Shown in pieces: positions 1 to 11,713 of a stretch of DNA of 64,000 nucleotides. The notes beneath the pieces are model-generated. The model saw only the letters and a list, made by a program, of their open reading frames with translations. It made no database searches and was not told the origin of the DNA. Made by a program: the position numbers and the translations under genes. The DNA comes from Bisporella sp. PMI_857 (lineage: Eukaryota; Ascomycota; Leotiomycetes; Helotiales; Helotiaceae). Every line of letters starts with the position of its first letter. Positions within the stretch are counted from its first letter, which is position 1. The stretch spans positions 62,001 through 126,000 of the forward strand of contig JAJSPD010000059.1 of the NCBI GenBank assembly GCA_021307315.1, written 5' to 3'.

Positions 1-662
1 GGCCTTCAGAGGGTACAGGGTAAACGAGTCAATTGCTGAAGGTTATAGAACCTAAACTACAGGAGATAATCCCTCTACTTATAGAGGTACGATACTCACA
101 TGTCATCACACTGTTGCCTACCGTTGCCTACTGTTGCCTACCGGTGCCTACCGGTGCCTACAATAGACTAGGTATGATCCTTAGACCTAGCCTGTTCAAC
201 AGAATGGCAAGGTGACAAGATGGAATCTGACATGACAACGCGGCACGATGACAACACGACAACATGACACGATGGCAGCTGACAAGATGAGAAGATGACG
301 ACACAATGGTAATGATGCCACTATTCTCGCAGTTCCCTTTTCAGATGATCTGAAAATTAGATCTCGGAGTTGGTTGTCACGGCCCTGGCCCTATCTCGAG
401 CTTGGCGCCAGACACCGCAGAGCTCGGTAGAGCTTGGCCCCTGTTACTACAAGGCTCGGCATCCCAGAGCTTGGCGACCAACGCTACAGGGCTCGCTTAC
501 ACTGGCCCCTGGCCAGCCTCCTGTATATAAAGCACTACTCTCCTTTCCTTCTCCTGCCTGTAGCTTGTTCTCTTAGTTATAACAATTGATAGTTGTTCAC
601 ACCTCTGAGTCCTTCTACCTAGATCTACGGATCGAGATCCCTGTTCAGCTTGAGTTGTTACA
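1..662 (+). mobile_element. LTR-like sequence, copy 1 (left end outside window)
   Basis: Bases 1-203 match 49729-49913 closely, so this is a dispersed repeat. The part from about 400 to 662 looks like a retrotransposon LTR: a GC-rich stretch, a TATA box at 524-531, a pyrimidine-rich segment and an end in TGTTACA at 656-662, directly followed by TTGGTGGGAATG, a possible degenerate tRNA primer-binding site. Five 10-bp units of the form GTTGCCTACC lie at 111-160, against three in the second copy. No gag-pol reading frame follows, so this is a solo LTR or a decayed element. The exact left LTR boundary cannot be set because the window starts inside the repeat. Confidence 0.5.
524..531 (+). promoter_or_regulatory. 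TATA box inside the LTR-like sequence
   Basis: TATATAAA lies about 130 bp before the proposed LTR end and is followed by a CT-rich stretch, as in fungal LTR promoters. It is assigned only because of its place in the LTR-like repeat. Confidence 0.4.
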
Positions 663-3600
663 TTGGTGGGAATGATGGACCACCAGGGCCAGTGCCGAAA
701 TGATTACACCCCTAATGAGTGAGTCTGGATATGATGACTTCTATCAGTTTGCTAAGCTGCCCGACTAATGAATTTGAAAGATAATCACGGCTACATCGTC
801 AACTGCACTCAATCAAGTTAGAATCTATCTCCCATCTCAGTTTGTTTGTGTGGTCACGCAACTTCGAATGTTCCAGAAATGATTGATTTGACATATACTG
901 TACAGTACCGCACTGTAGAAGATCTACACATGTAGCTAATCTATAAGAACTCTCCACCTCATATCTGAAATCTGTTCAGTCTCTTGCCCTCTGTTAAGTG
1001 GAATATGGCTAGTAAATGTCCAACTTAATGATACGGCCGCCGCCGACGCCAGCATCCATGCGCTCTAGGTTTTAGCTGGTGTTAGCAGGAGTGTCTAGCA
1101 GGATCAGAAGGAATATAAGCTTCAATTAGAAGCTAAGCTTCTCAGTTTGTATTGGCGCGGCAACCAGCATATTTACCGTTGTTTCATCCGATACGCTGCT
1201 TCAGCATTTGGACAAGCTTTTGAGCCACTTTCCCACCCTCTGCAATAAAAGGCCATTCCTGCGCGGCATTAGAGACCTTTGCAAGATCCCGCAAGGACGA
1301 GCTGAGAAAGTTTCCCCGTACTCTGGGCGGATTCGAAGCCAAGCACTATGTGGTGCATGACCAAAGCAGCCAACAGGATGGCGGTTCGGCGAACTCAGAG
1401 ATAGAAGATGTTTAGGAAAAGGCAATCGACTACATACTATTTATAGAAGCAAGAGGAAGCCTGGGACAGGAGAGCGAAACACTGAGAACCAAGATGAGCT
1501 TCTGGACAAACAAATTTTCATGATACTCAGAAGTGGCAATTTGATTCGGCCATTCTCTACCCCGTTTGTGTCTACATCATCCATGCTCACAAGGCGAAGG
1601 GTTTGAGGAGAGGTCGGATTTTGGAGGGTATTGATTTTCCAGGTGCTACTGATACCTCGGATTCCGACACCGATTGCCCAGTCTCAAGAATCTGTGGGAG
1701 AATTCCCCGTGGGTAGTGTGACTTTGGATGAAGGAAAAATTCGTACTATTCTTCAGGAGCGGCAAATTAACTGTATATTAGCCCTTAATAACAAAGCATA
1801 TTGAGCATCCTTTCCCACTTCTTCTAGAGCAAAAGGAACGTAAAAGGTAAAGCCGAAGAGACCTTCGACACTGCTCTCGAGATACACAAACATGGGGGGG
1901 TGGTTTGAAAGGCTTGACAAAGGGATAATTACGATTATCTAGACTGTAAGCAGTGAGACTTCTGATTTTTACAGTAATATATGGAATACTAGCTTCCTTT
2001 CCCCAGGGAAGGGTGGCGGCGGATTAATCAAGACCACAAGTTGCCTATTGCGTAGCCTTTTTGGCTGGGTAAGCCATCGAAAGAGACCACACGTCGATCA
2101 AATAATACACGCAAATTTTTCAGCAACTACCAATTCTGTCTTTATTTTCGAACTTTTAATTTCGAATCATACAGATGGAAAACGCGGAAGTGCTTATATG
2201 CTGCCAGTGACTTATCCCTGCGCATATAAGACTGAGGAGGTGTTGCAGCAGGGCTGTCAGCTGCGGGAAATTGTAGCTCACTTAACGAGATTGGATTGAG
2301 GAGGCGACGAGGTCGATTAAAAATTACTGAGAGGCCGAGGCAGTGATGATAGCGGAAGGCGCTGAAGCATGGAGTTCCAGCAGAAAACAGTTGCAGAGAG
2401 CACTGGGTGTAACGACGCAAGGAGTCACGGGCTAGAATAGAGGCATATGGGAGTGCGTACAATAGGCTGAATATGACTACCTTATAGGTCTACTACGAAG
2501 GATACAAAAAAATGAGGAACAACTGTAGAGAGTAGGGGCAGGCCATTTTATAGGCGACTCCGACTCTCCTCCGTATCGGTTCTGTAACCTCTCATACCCT
2601 GCTCGTCAACCCCTTAATCCTGCGCCATGGCCTTCGCTTACGCTTCGGCTGTTACGCTGTGGAGGCGAGTACGTCGCTCTAGGAAAGTCAGCCGAGGAGA
2701 CGAAGGGCTTCCTCCTGCTGTGGGGAACGTCATTGGGTCCGGTTATCTCGTAAACAGATCTGAGGGCTTTCAAAAGCAAGTCGCCTTTTACTGCGCCGAG
2801 ACCAGGTTTGGTAATTGGCAGAATCTTCGGACTCTTTGAGCAAGCCAGCTCGTGTCGATCCCTAGTTCTCCTCTAGTCTTATAGGGGTTGCCGTTCTAGG
2901 AATTTCAATCAAGCCTTCGGCGGCAATTCAAGCAAGCCTGACAGTGCATCCTTTCCTAGTTGCTAGCTTCTTGATATCATCTACGATTGTGGAGGTCGGC
3001 AAAATTTTGATCATAAATGTGAGATTGATGGTCGGCCACGGAATAATCCATGTCGTGGAACCGTAAATGGTTGCCGCAGTCAAGTCTTATAATGAGGCGG
3101 CCAGTGTTGAGCAACTCGCAGTTCGAGCAATGAAAGTGGAGAAGCTCTAACTCTGCAGTGTTCCAGTAGGTCACCAGATGTAACACTATTACCCGTTCAT
3201 CACTTCGGAGCGGTCTTCTTGCGCAGTTTAATAGAAGCTCCTGGTGAAGGAAGGATAACAGAAACAATACTCTAGTGCAAATTGTGACTATCAACCCTGA
3301 AATAATTAAGACATGCTTTGCTGGATTGCTGAACTATCGGGATCCAGAGTAAGAGACGGTGGCTGGGACCTTTCCCGTAGTCCTCGATTCTTGAAGATAG
3401 TATGAGAATCTGCTCCACGGTATCCCATTAATTTTAGAACAAGTCTCATCATCCATTTTGCAGCATCTCCGTCCGGAGGTGAACTACTCGTGGTAGGTAT
3501 TGGCAATGCGGATGGTGATCCCAGATCACTAAACGGGTCTATCTCCCAAGGTTGGACACGCCCTTCTTCTAGGGTGCTTGTGGTTCGTTGTCACATAGCA

Positions 3601-4869
3601 GATGAAGAAGGCGGTTGCATGTTATCCAACGGGATGGCATTGGCTTCCCTGTCACTTCCTATATCAGCATCATTTCACCCCCTCGTACCAAGTAAAGCAT
3701 TTATTTCCTCATACCGGCCACTACTTTTCGCGATTTGGTAACTCTCTTTCTTCCTCTCAGCAATAAACTTATTATACTCTTTCTTTCCTCACATATTCCC
3801 GTCCCTGAGTGCCAGCAATGCATAAGTGTGCGTTCTCACTGTTCTCATGGCTATGCCATGTTGTCTCAAACCATTGCATAACCGATATATAACGTAGAGA
3901 TCCTCAAGTATGATAATAGATAGGAGACAGACGCCATATTCTCCCGCTCCGGTTGAAAATCAGAATACCTCTGGGATGAGTGAGACAATCTAGGGCGAAG
4001 ACTGCAAGAAACTAGAAGGCGCTTGGTCCACGCTAGTTGGCTTCTGTGCAAATAGGTCTTTAAGGGATCACTCTTTCGGTCGGATAAAGCAATCCTTGAA
4101 TGACAACATCCAAGAATGGAAACAAGAAAACGATGAAGATGCCAATGAGTACGCTGCGGTAACCTACTGATTACCCACTCGACCCAATGGTTACACACCC
4201 TATTGGGTTATAAAGCCAAGACTAGGTAGCAACACTAGCCAGATCCTCAATATGGGGATGAAATAGCTTTTTAAGCTCACTTAAGCCATTTCTTATAGCT
4301 AGAATAAGTCCTTAGCAGCCCAGTGGATCTCTATTGGATTGGGTTTTATATATATTATAAACCCAGCCAACCTACTGGAGCCTTACTGGGTTAGATTGAG
4401 AGGTCAAAAAACCCAATACAACCCAGCCCGCTTCGTAGTCTATCGACGAGAACGGGTATAAGGTGAATTGCCTATAGTGCAACGAAGTCCAGTTCAAATA
4501 GGAAATATAGACCTACGCAACGGGCAGAGACGTAGGTATAATGATAAAGGAATACAGAAGGACTGAACAATGTCGCCGCAATGCAGATGTGGCTCATTGT
4601 AGTATTTTGCAGTTTGTGGTTCAGTCTCGTCACTTTTTGGCAATGCCTCATTGGTTCGTGCCAGAAAGAGCCATATTTGACTGTGCAAGGCATAATGTTA
4701 GACTGCCCCGGCCGTGCGATAAATCGCTAAGCATTGCTATATACTTACGGGCTGATTAAAGCAAACGACTACTATTACTGCCAATCTACTTCATATCTCC
4801 TGCTGAAGATGGAGAGGGCCAATTTAAATGGTATCAATTGCGATGCGATATGCCGAATGCCACGTTTTC
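663..4869. other. Gene-poor stretch with decayed sequence
   Basis: No gene can be supported here. All open frames are short, overlap on both strands and lack recognisable domains. The minus-strand frame at about 1150-1425 has a coding-like composition with an internal stop and may be a gene remnant that I cannot identify. An AT-rich near-palindrome (TGGGTTTTATAT...ATTATAAACCCA) lies at about 4339-4366 among several copies of ACCCA/TGGGT, which suggests the end of a small decayed transposon. Confidence 0.4.
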
Positions 4870-5280
4870 CCATTACGGTTGCTTCCGGGGCCATCCTTGC
4901 TGTTTCTTCTGCTGTTGAGCGGATGCGTCGGCTCCTACCACCACGTGCTCAAGCCGCTTCAAATTTGGTTTCTTTTGCCCGTTCTTGACTTCGCACTTTA
5001 CTAGGAGTGGGCCCTCGAACTCATCCATCAACTCTTTTGCATGACCTAGCGTGTGCTCAGGTTCCAGTGTCTCGCACCAAGCCACCCAGCATTGCAGGAC
5101 ACAATCAACATCCCTTTGCTGATGATCTTGGGGACCTCCCAATCCTGGTCGGCATCGATCAGCTGTGGGCAGAGTTGGGGGTTTGCTGGAGAAGCGGAGT
5201 CAGATGCAGGGCTGGTTCTGGCAATGCAGGCAGTGCTGCTAAGAGTCCTGCCATCCTCGTCCTCTTCTGAAATTGGCGAA
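4870..5280 (-). pseudogene. Chromodomain gene relic with AT-hook-like tail
   Basis: Read on the minus strand, one frame gives DWEVPKIISK and the next frame gives DVDCVLQCWVAW followed by ETLEPEHTLGHAKEL. Together these match the chromodomain pattern (W-E-V-x-x-I-I, an aromatic V-x-W strand, then T-x-E-P-x-x-T-L and a C-terminal helix). A frameshift separates the two halves at about 5130-5145. Downstream is a basic tail ending in QGWPRKQP, close to an AT-hook core (RGRPRK). No start codon or splice structure can be supported. Fungal chromodomain proteins of this type may come from host genes or from chromodomain retrotransposons; I cannot tell which. Confidence 0.55.
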
Positions 5281-6748
5281 GGAGAACGCTGCGATGGTTA
5301 TTGCGGCTGTTTGGCGCCGTTCCTCACCTGGCGGAGCGGAAACTTTCCGCCGCTTTGACTAGCTATCGCCATCTCCTGGCTCTTCGAGACGCTGTAACCG
5401 AAAATTTCTCTTCTGCCTTTCCCTCCTCGTTAGGCAGAAGTGGTGGTGGTCTAGTGTGGGGCAGGATGGAGCTATACGGCCTCTATCGTCATGGCAACCT
5501 TCCCCCTCTGCTAAAGTTGAAAAAAAAATATGTTTGTGCTCTAGACAGAGCTACTCTCATCTAGGCAGGAGCTAGTATTGTTATGGCCAACTACCGGGCC
5601 GGCTAACTAACCTTACCGCCCGGCCAATGATCGGGAGTATCAGTCATAAATTTTGCATCGGGTTGTGGGGATTGCCGGCCCCTTCCTGCAAAGCGCAAAG
5701 GGACATGGACCCCCAGTTTCGTCGGCAAGCTGCAGTCTCAGACGCGGGCGGCTCGCCGATCCCGATTGCCAATCCCGGGACTGAGTGTAATCCTATGGGA
5801 CCGAGCGCAGACTGCCCAAGTCTAGTGTGGCTAGCGCAAGGGGAACCAAATTCTACTGGACGCCTTGAAGTACACAGATACACCATGGCGTACACAATAG
5901 AGGATCGCGACTTCATGTGCCATCCTTCATCTTTAACGTCGATTGGCAGCCGGGAACAATTCCATCTGCTACCTAAAACGTTCGGACGTGTTGGTGGCAC
6001 GGGCAGACCTTTTTCATACAAGTACTAGCGCCATGGCATAGGGGAAATACTGGCTAGCGGCCGCGTGTTTTGATTCAAGTTGAGATGGCCAGCAGCCATC
6101 CGCCCTTAGTTTTCTCGACTTCCCCCCGAAAAATAAAAGTTTTCCCTTCTGTACACATCACTGGCAGAGATGTCTCATACTAAATTACAGCCACGGGAGT
6201 GGCTGTCCATGCTGGGAATACGAAGTGTCCAAATTAGGAGGCTCGCATTCTTACGAAGCAAATCTAGCAGTTGTCATAGAAAAGGACCTCTACTGCCTGA
6301 CAGGACGTCGGGAGAGGTGCGCCTCATATATCCTGCAACGAGCTTGGACCTATGAACGGCCCCTGATCAGGCATGGAAGGCACTGCCTTGAATCGATTAG
6401 TATACCTTCTGCATGCCACCACAGTACAGTTTTGCTACCGATTCAGCTAAGAGAAGTTGTGTGGCGCATTGGGAATTCCAAATGGCATTTATACTGGTGT
6501 CAGAACATGGTCAACAAATAATCTTATAAGAAAATGCCGCTTCCCTAGAAAGGCTTTTGGTATTTCATGCCTAAGCCTGGCTCCACCTGCGGCTCATTCT
6601 GCATTTCACTTTACTACACCTCATGCCCTACCTCCTATTACCTGAAGACAGTAAATCCTTACATTCGAACAATATTTACCTGTTCGCGCTTCTAATATCT
6701 ATCACGATCATCGTTGGTCTTTTTAAACACTCTCTTTAACAAGTTGTA
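5281..6748. other. No supported gene
   Basis: Overlapping frames of 125 and 133 codons occur on opposite strands at about 5630-6030, with no signal peptide, domain or splice signals that I recognise in either. The last 150 bp are AT-rich and carry the likely promoter of the gene that starts at 6749. Confidence 0.4.
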
Positions 6749-8000
6749 ATGCCTTCTCGCCTCTTGCTGCGAGAGGAATTCGTTGGAGTGGTTCCTCCGC
6801 CACCAGGAGTCTCACCAAATTCCATTAACCCACCGTCTCTTCGACATATCACCTTGACTACGAACATCGTCTTGCCCCTTGTTTCGACGCTGTTTGTGAC
6901 TCTTAGGCTTTATACAACTGGCTTTATTTTGCGCTCAGTGGGAATCGACGACTGTAAGTATCTCAATCTTAGCACAAATAATATAAGTATATCTAATTTT
7001 TATAGATATGGTCGTTATCGCATGGGTTAGTCCTGTATAGCCTTGTACATGCAGTTATCTAAGTTATTTGTTGCCGTAGCTTCTAGCCTGCGCATCATCT
7101 AGTGTGAAAATTCTACGTAAGTCCATCGTACGTCAGGTGCATCTAGGCTAATCATATATAGTCATTCGCTATGGGTTGGGACTCCATTTATGGGATGTTC
7201 CCTTTTCCACATTTAATGGCAATTTTCTTAAAGTAAGAACTGATCCCCTACAGTCTTCTATAATTTATGTATGAAACAAATTAGCTAACAAAAGTTGTTA
7301 GTTCACCGCAATATACGTAACATTCTACGGCCTTTCGATCATGTTTAGCAAGATGTCAATCTTAGTCCTCTTTCTACGGTCTTTGCCACAGAAACCCACA
7401 AGGTCCATTTACGTTACTATCGTAGTAGTAGTTTTGTATAGTCTGATCGGTTCGTTTGCATGGCTGTTTGCTTGCTGGCCACTTGAAAAATTCTGGGATC
7501 TAACCATTACCCGCGGTTCATGCATTGAATGGTCAAAAATTAATATATTTTCTGGCGCAATGAATATAGCTACGGATATCGTTGTTCTGCTTCTGCCTAT
7601 ATTCACGCTAGGAAAGGTCGAGCTCCCCAAGTGGGAAAAAATTGGTTTGGTTTTAGTACTGATGACGGGAGGATTGTAGGCCCAACTCGAATAAGTTTGG
7701 AGGTAGAATATGCTAATTTGCAGAACAGTGTCATAGTCATCAGCATCATTAGGTTGAAGACAACAGTGGATATGGCTCCAAATCCAGACATTACGTGGAA
7801 ACATGTGCGCAATGGAATATGGTGGTTAGTATATTTCGACTTTGTACCACAGTGTCTAATCAAATTTTAGGATGATAGAGATGCATATCGCTGTTGTCTG
7901 CGCCTGTCTTCCTGTTGGAAGGGCTTTTCTTCGTAAACACTTCCCTTGTCTGGTCGATTACACTTTCAATGGTTTTGCCCAGGGTATCCGGAATAATTGA
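6749..8000 (+). CDS. Rhodopsin-domain (PTH11/SAT4-type) integral membrane protein
   Basis: A seven-exon model closes exactly into 310 aa: 6749-6953, 7006-7025, 7080-7116, 7162-7232, 7302-7675, 7729-7824, 7871-8000. All introns have GT-AG ends and several carry CTAAT-type branch sites. The protein has about seven hydrophobic segments and the hallmarks of the fungal rhodopsin-domain family: an early IDDY motif in the first loop, RYGLGLHLWDVP after helix 2, a long central exon with helices 3-6 (MFSKMSILVLFLR, CWPLEKFWD), GGFVIVISIIRL, then WWMIEMHIAVVCACLP. It lacks the CFEM domain and the long cytoplasmic tail some members have; the tail is only about 30 residues. Family members include Pth11-like receptors, but ligands are mostly unknown. 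The splice model is hand-made, so tiny exon 2 and exon 3 need RNA support. Confidence 0.85.
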
Positions 8001-8159
8001 GTGAGTCGTACCAGGACGTAATAGTATCTTGGGGTTTCTGCTCGGATTTGCCGACTTAGAGAGGATAGCAAGCATACAGCAATAGACGAAGGGTCGCCGC
8101 CTCCCAACTTCCTTTCGCGTATACAAGTAGTGGGAGTTCAGGAACCAGTACTTGGGAGG

Positions 8160-8560
8160 CCCGCATGAGCCGTTAGTCGGATCTCAGCATCCCACAAATC
8201 AAGTCCAGCACCTGACACTACGGCATCCCTCTCCATCTCGTAGATTTCAGAGTGTACTATAGGAAGTACCTGAAACGTAATTCGCGCCCTTCTCTGATGT
8301 CGTCACCCGTGGCCAGCTGGGGGTGGAGCTTCAAGATTTGCCCAATGTCGAGAACCGCCCATCACCTGCTCGCTCTCCGAATCGTCTACGTGTTCGATAG
8401 TTGTGTAGGATTGCCTTCCATCCACAAGCTCTTGTTGTACGGCTGGCGGCTCTGATCGTGAGCCTCTCCGAAGGGATTCTCGCGCAGATCATTCGCGTCA
8501 TCAAGGCCGGTGATGTCCCTCTATGTAATGCGCAGAGATGTGCCAAGACCAGGCTCTTGT
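8160..8560 (-). pseudogene. Unidentified coding-like remnant
   Basis: On the minus strand one frame reads DANDLRENPFGEAHDQSRQ and onward with two stops, then another frame gives VVSGAGLDLWDAEIRL and ends at a TGA near 8160. The composition looks coding but the frame is broken by stops and at least one shift. I do not recognise the family. It lies tail-to-tail with the rhodopsin-domain gene. Confidence 0.3.
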
Positions 8561-9894
8561 GCGGTATATTGTGATAGGAGAGGGGTCGAAGCCTACTCGC
8601 TAGGCGTCGCAGGATTGGAAGGCGTCGGGGCGGGGAGTGGGAAACGGCTTTGGCCGTGTCGCTTTTTACAACAGGGTGATCTTCGAGGTATTGGGCTGTG
8701 TGCTTGTCCCGTAGCCAGCGGAGTACGTTGAATGCCCGTCACGTCATTAGAAATGCTCCTCGGGAAGGAAAAGATAGAAGGATATGATGGTAGACCTTAT
8801 CCAACTCTGAGATGTGCGGAATTTGGCCCTGAATCCCAGATTAGGCTGGAAAAGACCATCTCATTAATTTGAGCTTGAGCTAGGGTAATAAGTCCCTTCA
8901 TTGATGCAATTTACAATATAATTCCGTTGAGAACTTATCAGGATCCTCGCTGGACCCTGAATATTGGACCCTGAAATCAAACAAGTCTCAAGTGGTCTCG
9001 ATTTCGGCTATTAGATATTTAGCCTTCGGTACAACGCAGCTAACTCAGTAATTACTTACTACTTAATGCATGTTGTACTATGCCCGCCTCCACTCACAAG
9101 AACAACCAGTTAAGGGGTACAAAATGCGGAGATGCTCGAGTGGCAGACAAATAATTCACAAATGGAGCGGTTCTCGAGTACAAATATCGCAGGCAAAGAC
9201 GACTTATATAAGTTAAAGACGGTATTAAACTAGTGTTGTCTAGTACCTTCCATGGACATGCCTTTATAGATGACATGTGTTGGCCGACGCATATATATCT
9301 GACACGTTTATGGCTAATACATTTGTGAGCAAACATGTGTATGGGCGAGATATTTGTGGCGGTATGTTTGCGGCTCAAAATCATGGGGTTGGACACCAAT
9401 TAACATGTTGTGGCTTGGTCTATAATGTAGACGTTGCACACCTGTAACAGGTTTAGGTGAAGTGTCAGGAATACCAGCCACCAATTTTTAGCCAGCAGGC
9501 CAGAACTTCGTCATCACCCCAATTCTCAGCAACAATATGTGATATCAACGCGTATGCCTCATGCCTTTTTCGGCCTCTAAACCCTTCTTGTTCAAAGACA
9601 TGAAAATTAAAAACAGCGTATCGCCATTATTTCAACCTCTTATTTTCTACCCCATATGTCGATCCTAAACCTTTTATTATCCTTTGTAAAGGGTTGAACT
9701 GAGTGCTCAAAGATCATTGTTTGATGCTAAACTTTCACCCCACAGAATTCCTCATGGTAGATGCTGCATGTAAACCGAGCAAAATGAACGCATTTCAAGT
9801 ATATCCAAACAGCCAGTATGATCCTAACATAGCAGTATTTCAAGGGATAAGACAAGTCTAGCTACTCATCTACCTACGTACATTAATTTATTAA
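8561..9894. other. No supported gene
   Basis: AT-rich intergenic DNA without convincing frames. It holds the 3' flank of the FAD oxidase gene that ends at 9895. Confidence 0.4.
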
Positions 9895-11713
9895 TCACAA
9901 CTTGAAGTAGCCCGGCTGCAGCTTCTTAAACACGCCATGGGGATCATATTTGTTCTGTACAGCCTTCAACCGATCCACATTCGCCTTGCCGTAACCTGCA
10001 TACACATCTTGGTCCTGGCTGGCATAATTCATGTAAATAAAGTCATTGTCTAGGCCCATGCTTTTTGCCAAGTCAAAGCTTCGAGATATGAATCTGTTGA
10101 TCGTATTGAAGACTCTAGTGTCATCAGCGGCATTTGTCCAGCCCCAATTAAGATTCATTACTGCACAAGCAATCAGCATAGTGTTGGGGACGGTGAATGA
10201 GGTGTGACTTACTCGTAAGTGGACCATCAGCCACAGATAGTCCCAAGGCATTACCGCCATTCTTGGACATCTTGTCAATGATATTAGTTGAGAGTGGCTG
10301 GAAAGCGAAGAATGGTGCCAGTCCTGGGACATCAAGTACGGTGCTGGCTTCTTCTGTGAAGATCTTAATGATTGCTTTGAGGAGAACTGGGTCGTCTTTT
10401 AATGTCACAGTCTTGAATCTGGTTGAAACGGAGTTAGTAATAGACGCATATTTCTATCAAGAGGCTGTGCATCCGGGTAATGACACTCACGTTTGCCTCG
10501 CAAAGGTAGTCTGGTTTAGCGCTGCCGATAAACCGCTCATATTATTAAAGCTCGTTGCATCAACCAAGCTGGGAATCTTATTCAAGTCCGCAAAGATAGG
10601 TGCATCCGCCACTGGTTTGCCATATGCAGGTCCAGAAACACCTATAAAGCCTCCTAACTGGGCTACATATCCGAAGGCGATATAAAGATGTGCGAAATCA
10701 TCCGTTGGTGCATCTGCAACGAACTTTGAGAATGTTTCGGCCAGTGAGGCGTTCTGAGAAAAGTCGTAGAATCTACTTCCGGCCCAGAGCAGACCTTGCT
10801 CGAATGTGGCGAGGTCGAATCTGGATACTAGGCCAAAATTCACACCCGATCCTCCGCGCAGAGCCCAGTATAGATCGGGATATGAGGTTGGAGAGGCGTT
10901 GACGATCTGCCCATCTGCGAGGATGACTTCGTAGTTTCGGACGTTGTCACACGCCCAGCCAAAGCGGCCAGCAAAGTATGATATACCACCTGTTTCCTAG
11001 TTAGGAAATTTTCCACAAGGGCACAAGATTACTCACCACCAAGGGTAAGCCCGCCTGTACCAACACCTGCTTCACGGCCACCTACTACTGAGACACCAAG
11101 GGGGTCCAGAACCTGATACACATCATACCAGTTGTTCCCCGGACCAACACGCGTTGTCTTGCGGTCATTGCTCAATGTGACCTCATTAAGCTTCGCCAGG
11201 TTTATCAAAATACCGTTCTGGATGCTTGAGCCGCCTGCGAATGCTGCATGCCCTCCGCTTTTAACAGCAAATGGACATTGTGTGAGCTTGGAGACCTTCA
11301 CAGTGGTAGAAATATCTTCCGCGCGTGTAACATCGATTCGGCATGCGGGCGTTACTTCGGATTGCTGGACTGACCAGTACGGAATGCTTTGGTAATTGGA
11401 GGATGTAGAGATGGAGACTCTAGCGGGGACTAGGATGGAAAGGAGGGAGCACTATTCCATACAATTGAGTCAGCAAATATAAGATTCCAAAGTCCTCGCA
11501 CAATCAACTACTTTGATGGGGGGTACTCACAGCGCTCTGACAGTCATCCAGCCCACTCAACTTCTCAATCTGCGCCTTTACACCTCTACTCAAACTCCCA
11601 AATCCAAAGTTGGCTGGGTTCGATAGCAAGTCGTTCAATGGAACCGACGGAGCGGAACTTGCAGATCCAAGTAACAGCACAGCCAAGACGGCGGCGACGA
11701 TTTTGAGCTCCAT
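9895..11713 (-). CDS. Secreted FAD-linked oxidoreductase (berberine-bridge/VAO type)
   Basis: Five exons (11531-11713, 11037-11451, 10491-10989, 10213-10418, 9895-10160) close exactly into 522 aa. The start at 11713 was chosen because it begins a clear signal peptide (MELKIVAAVLAVLLLGSASS); an in-frame upstream extension lacks one. The FAD_binding_4 domain follows: YWSVQQSEVTPAC, then PFAVKSGGHAAFAGGSS, where the His after GG is the usual covalent FAD site, and LTLGGGISYFAGRFGW, then GSGVNFGLV. The C-terminal berberine-bridge segment contains NWGW, YMNYAS and KYDPHGVFKKLQPGYF at the end. Such enzymes oxidise alcohols, sugars or alkaloid-like compounds with O2; the substrate here cannot be read. 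Four introns have clean GT-AG ends. Confidence 0.93.

Noticed and set aside
5627..6028. Overlapping 133- and 125-codon frames on opposite strands
   Set aside because: Neither has a domain, signal peptide or splice signals, and both can be open by chance in GC-rich DNA.
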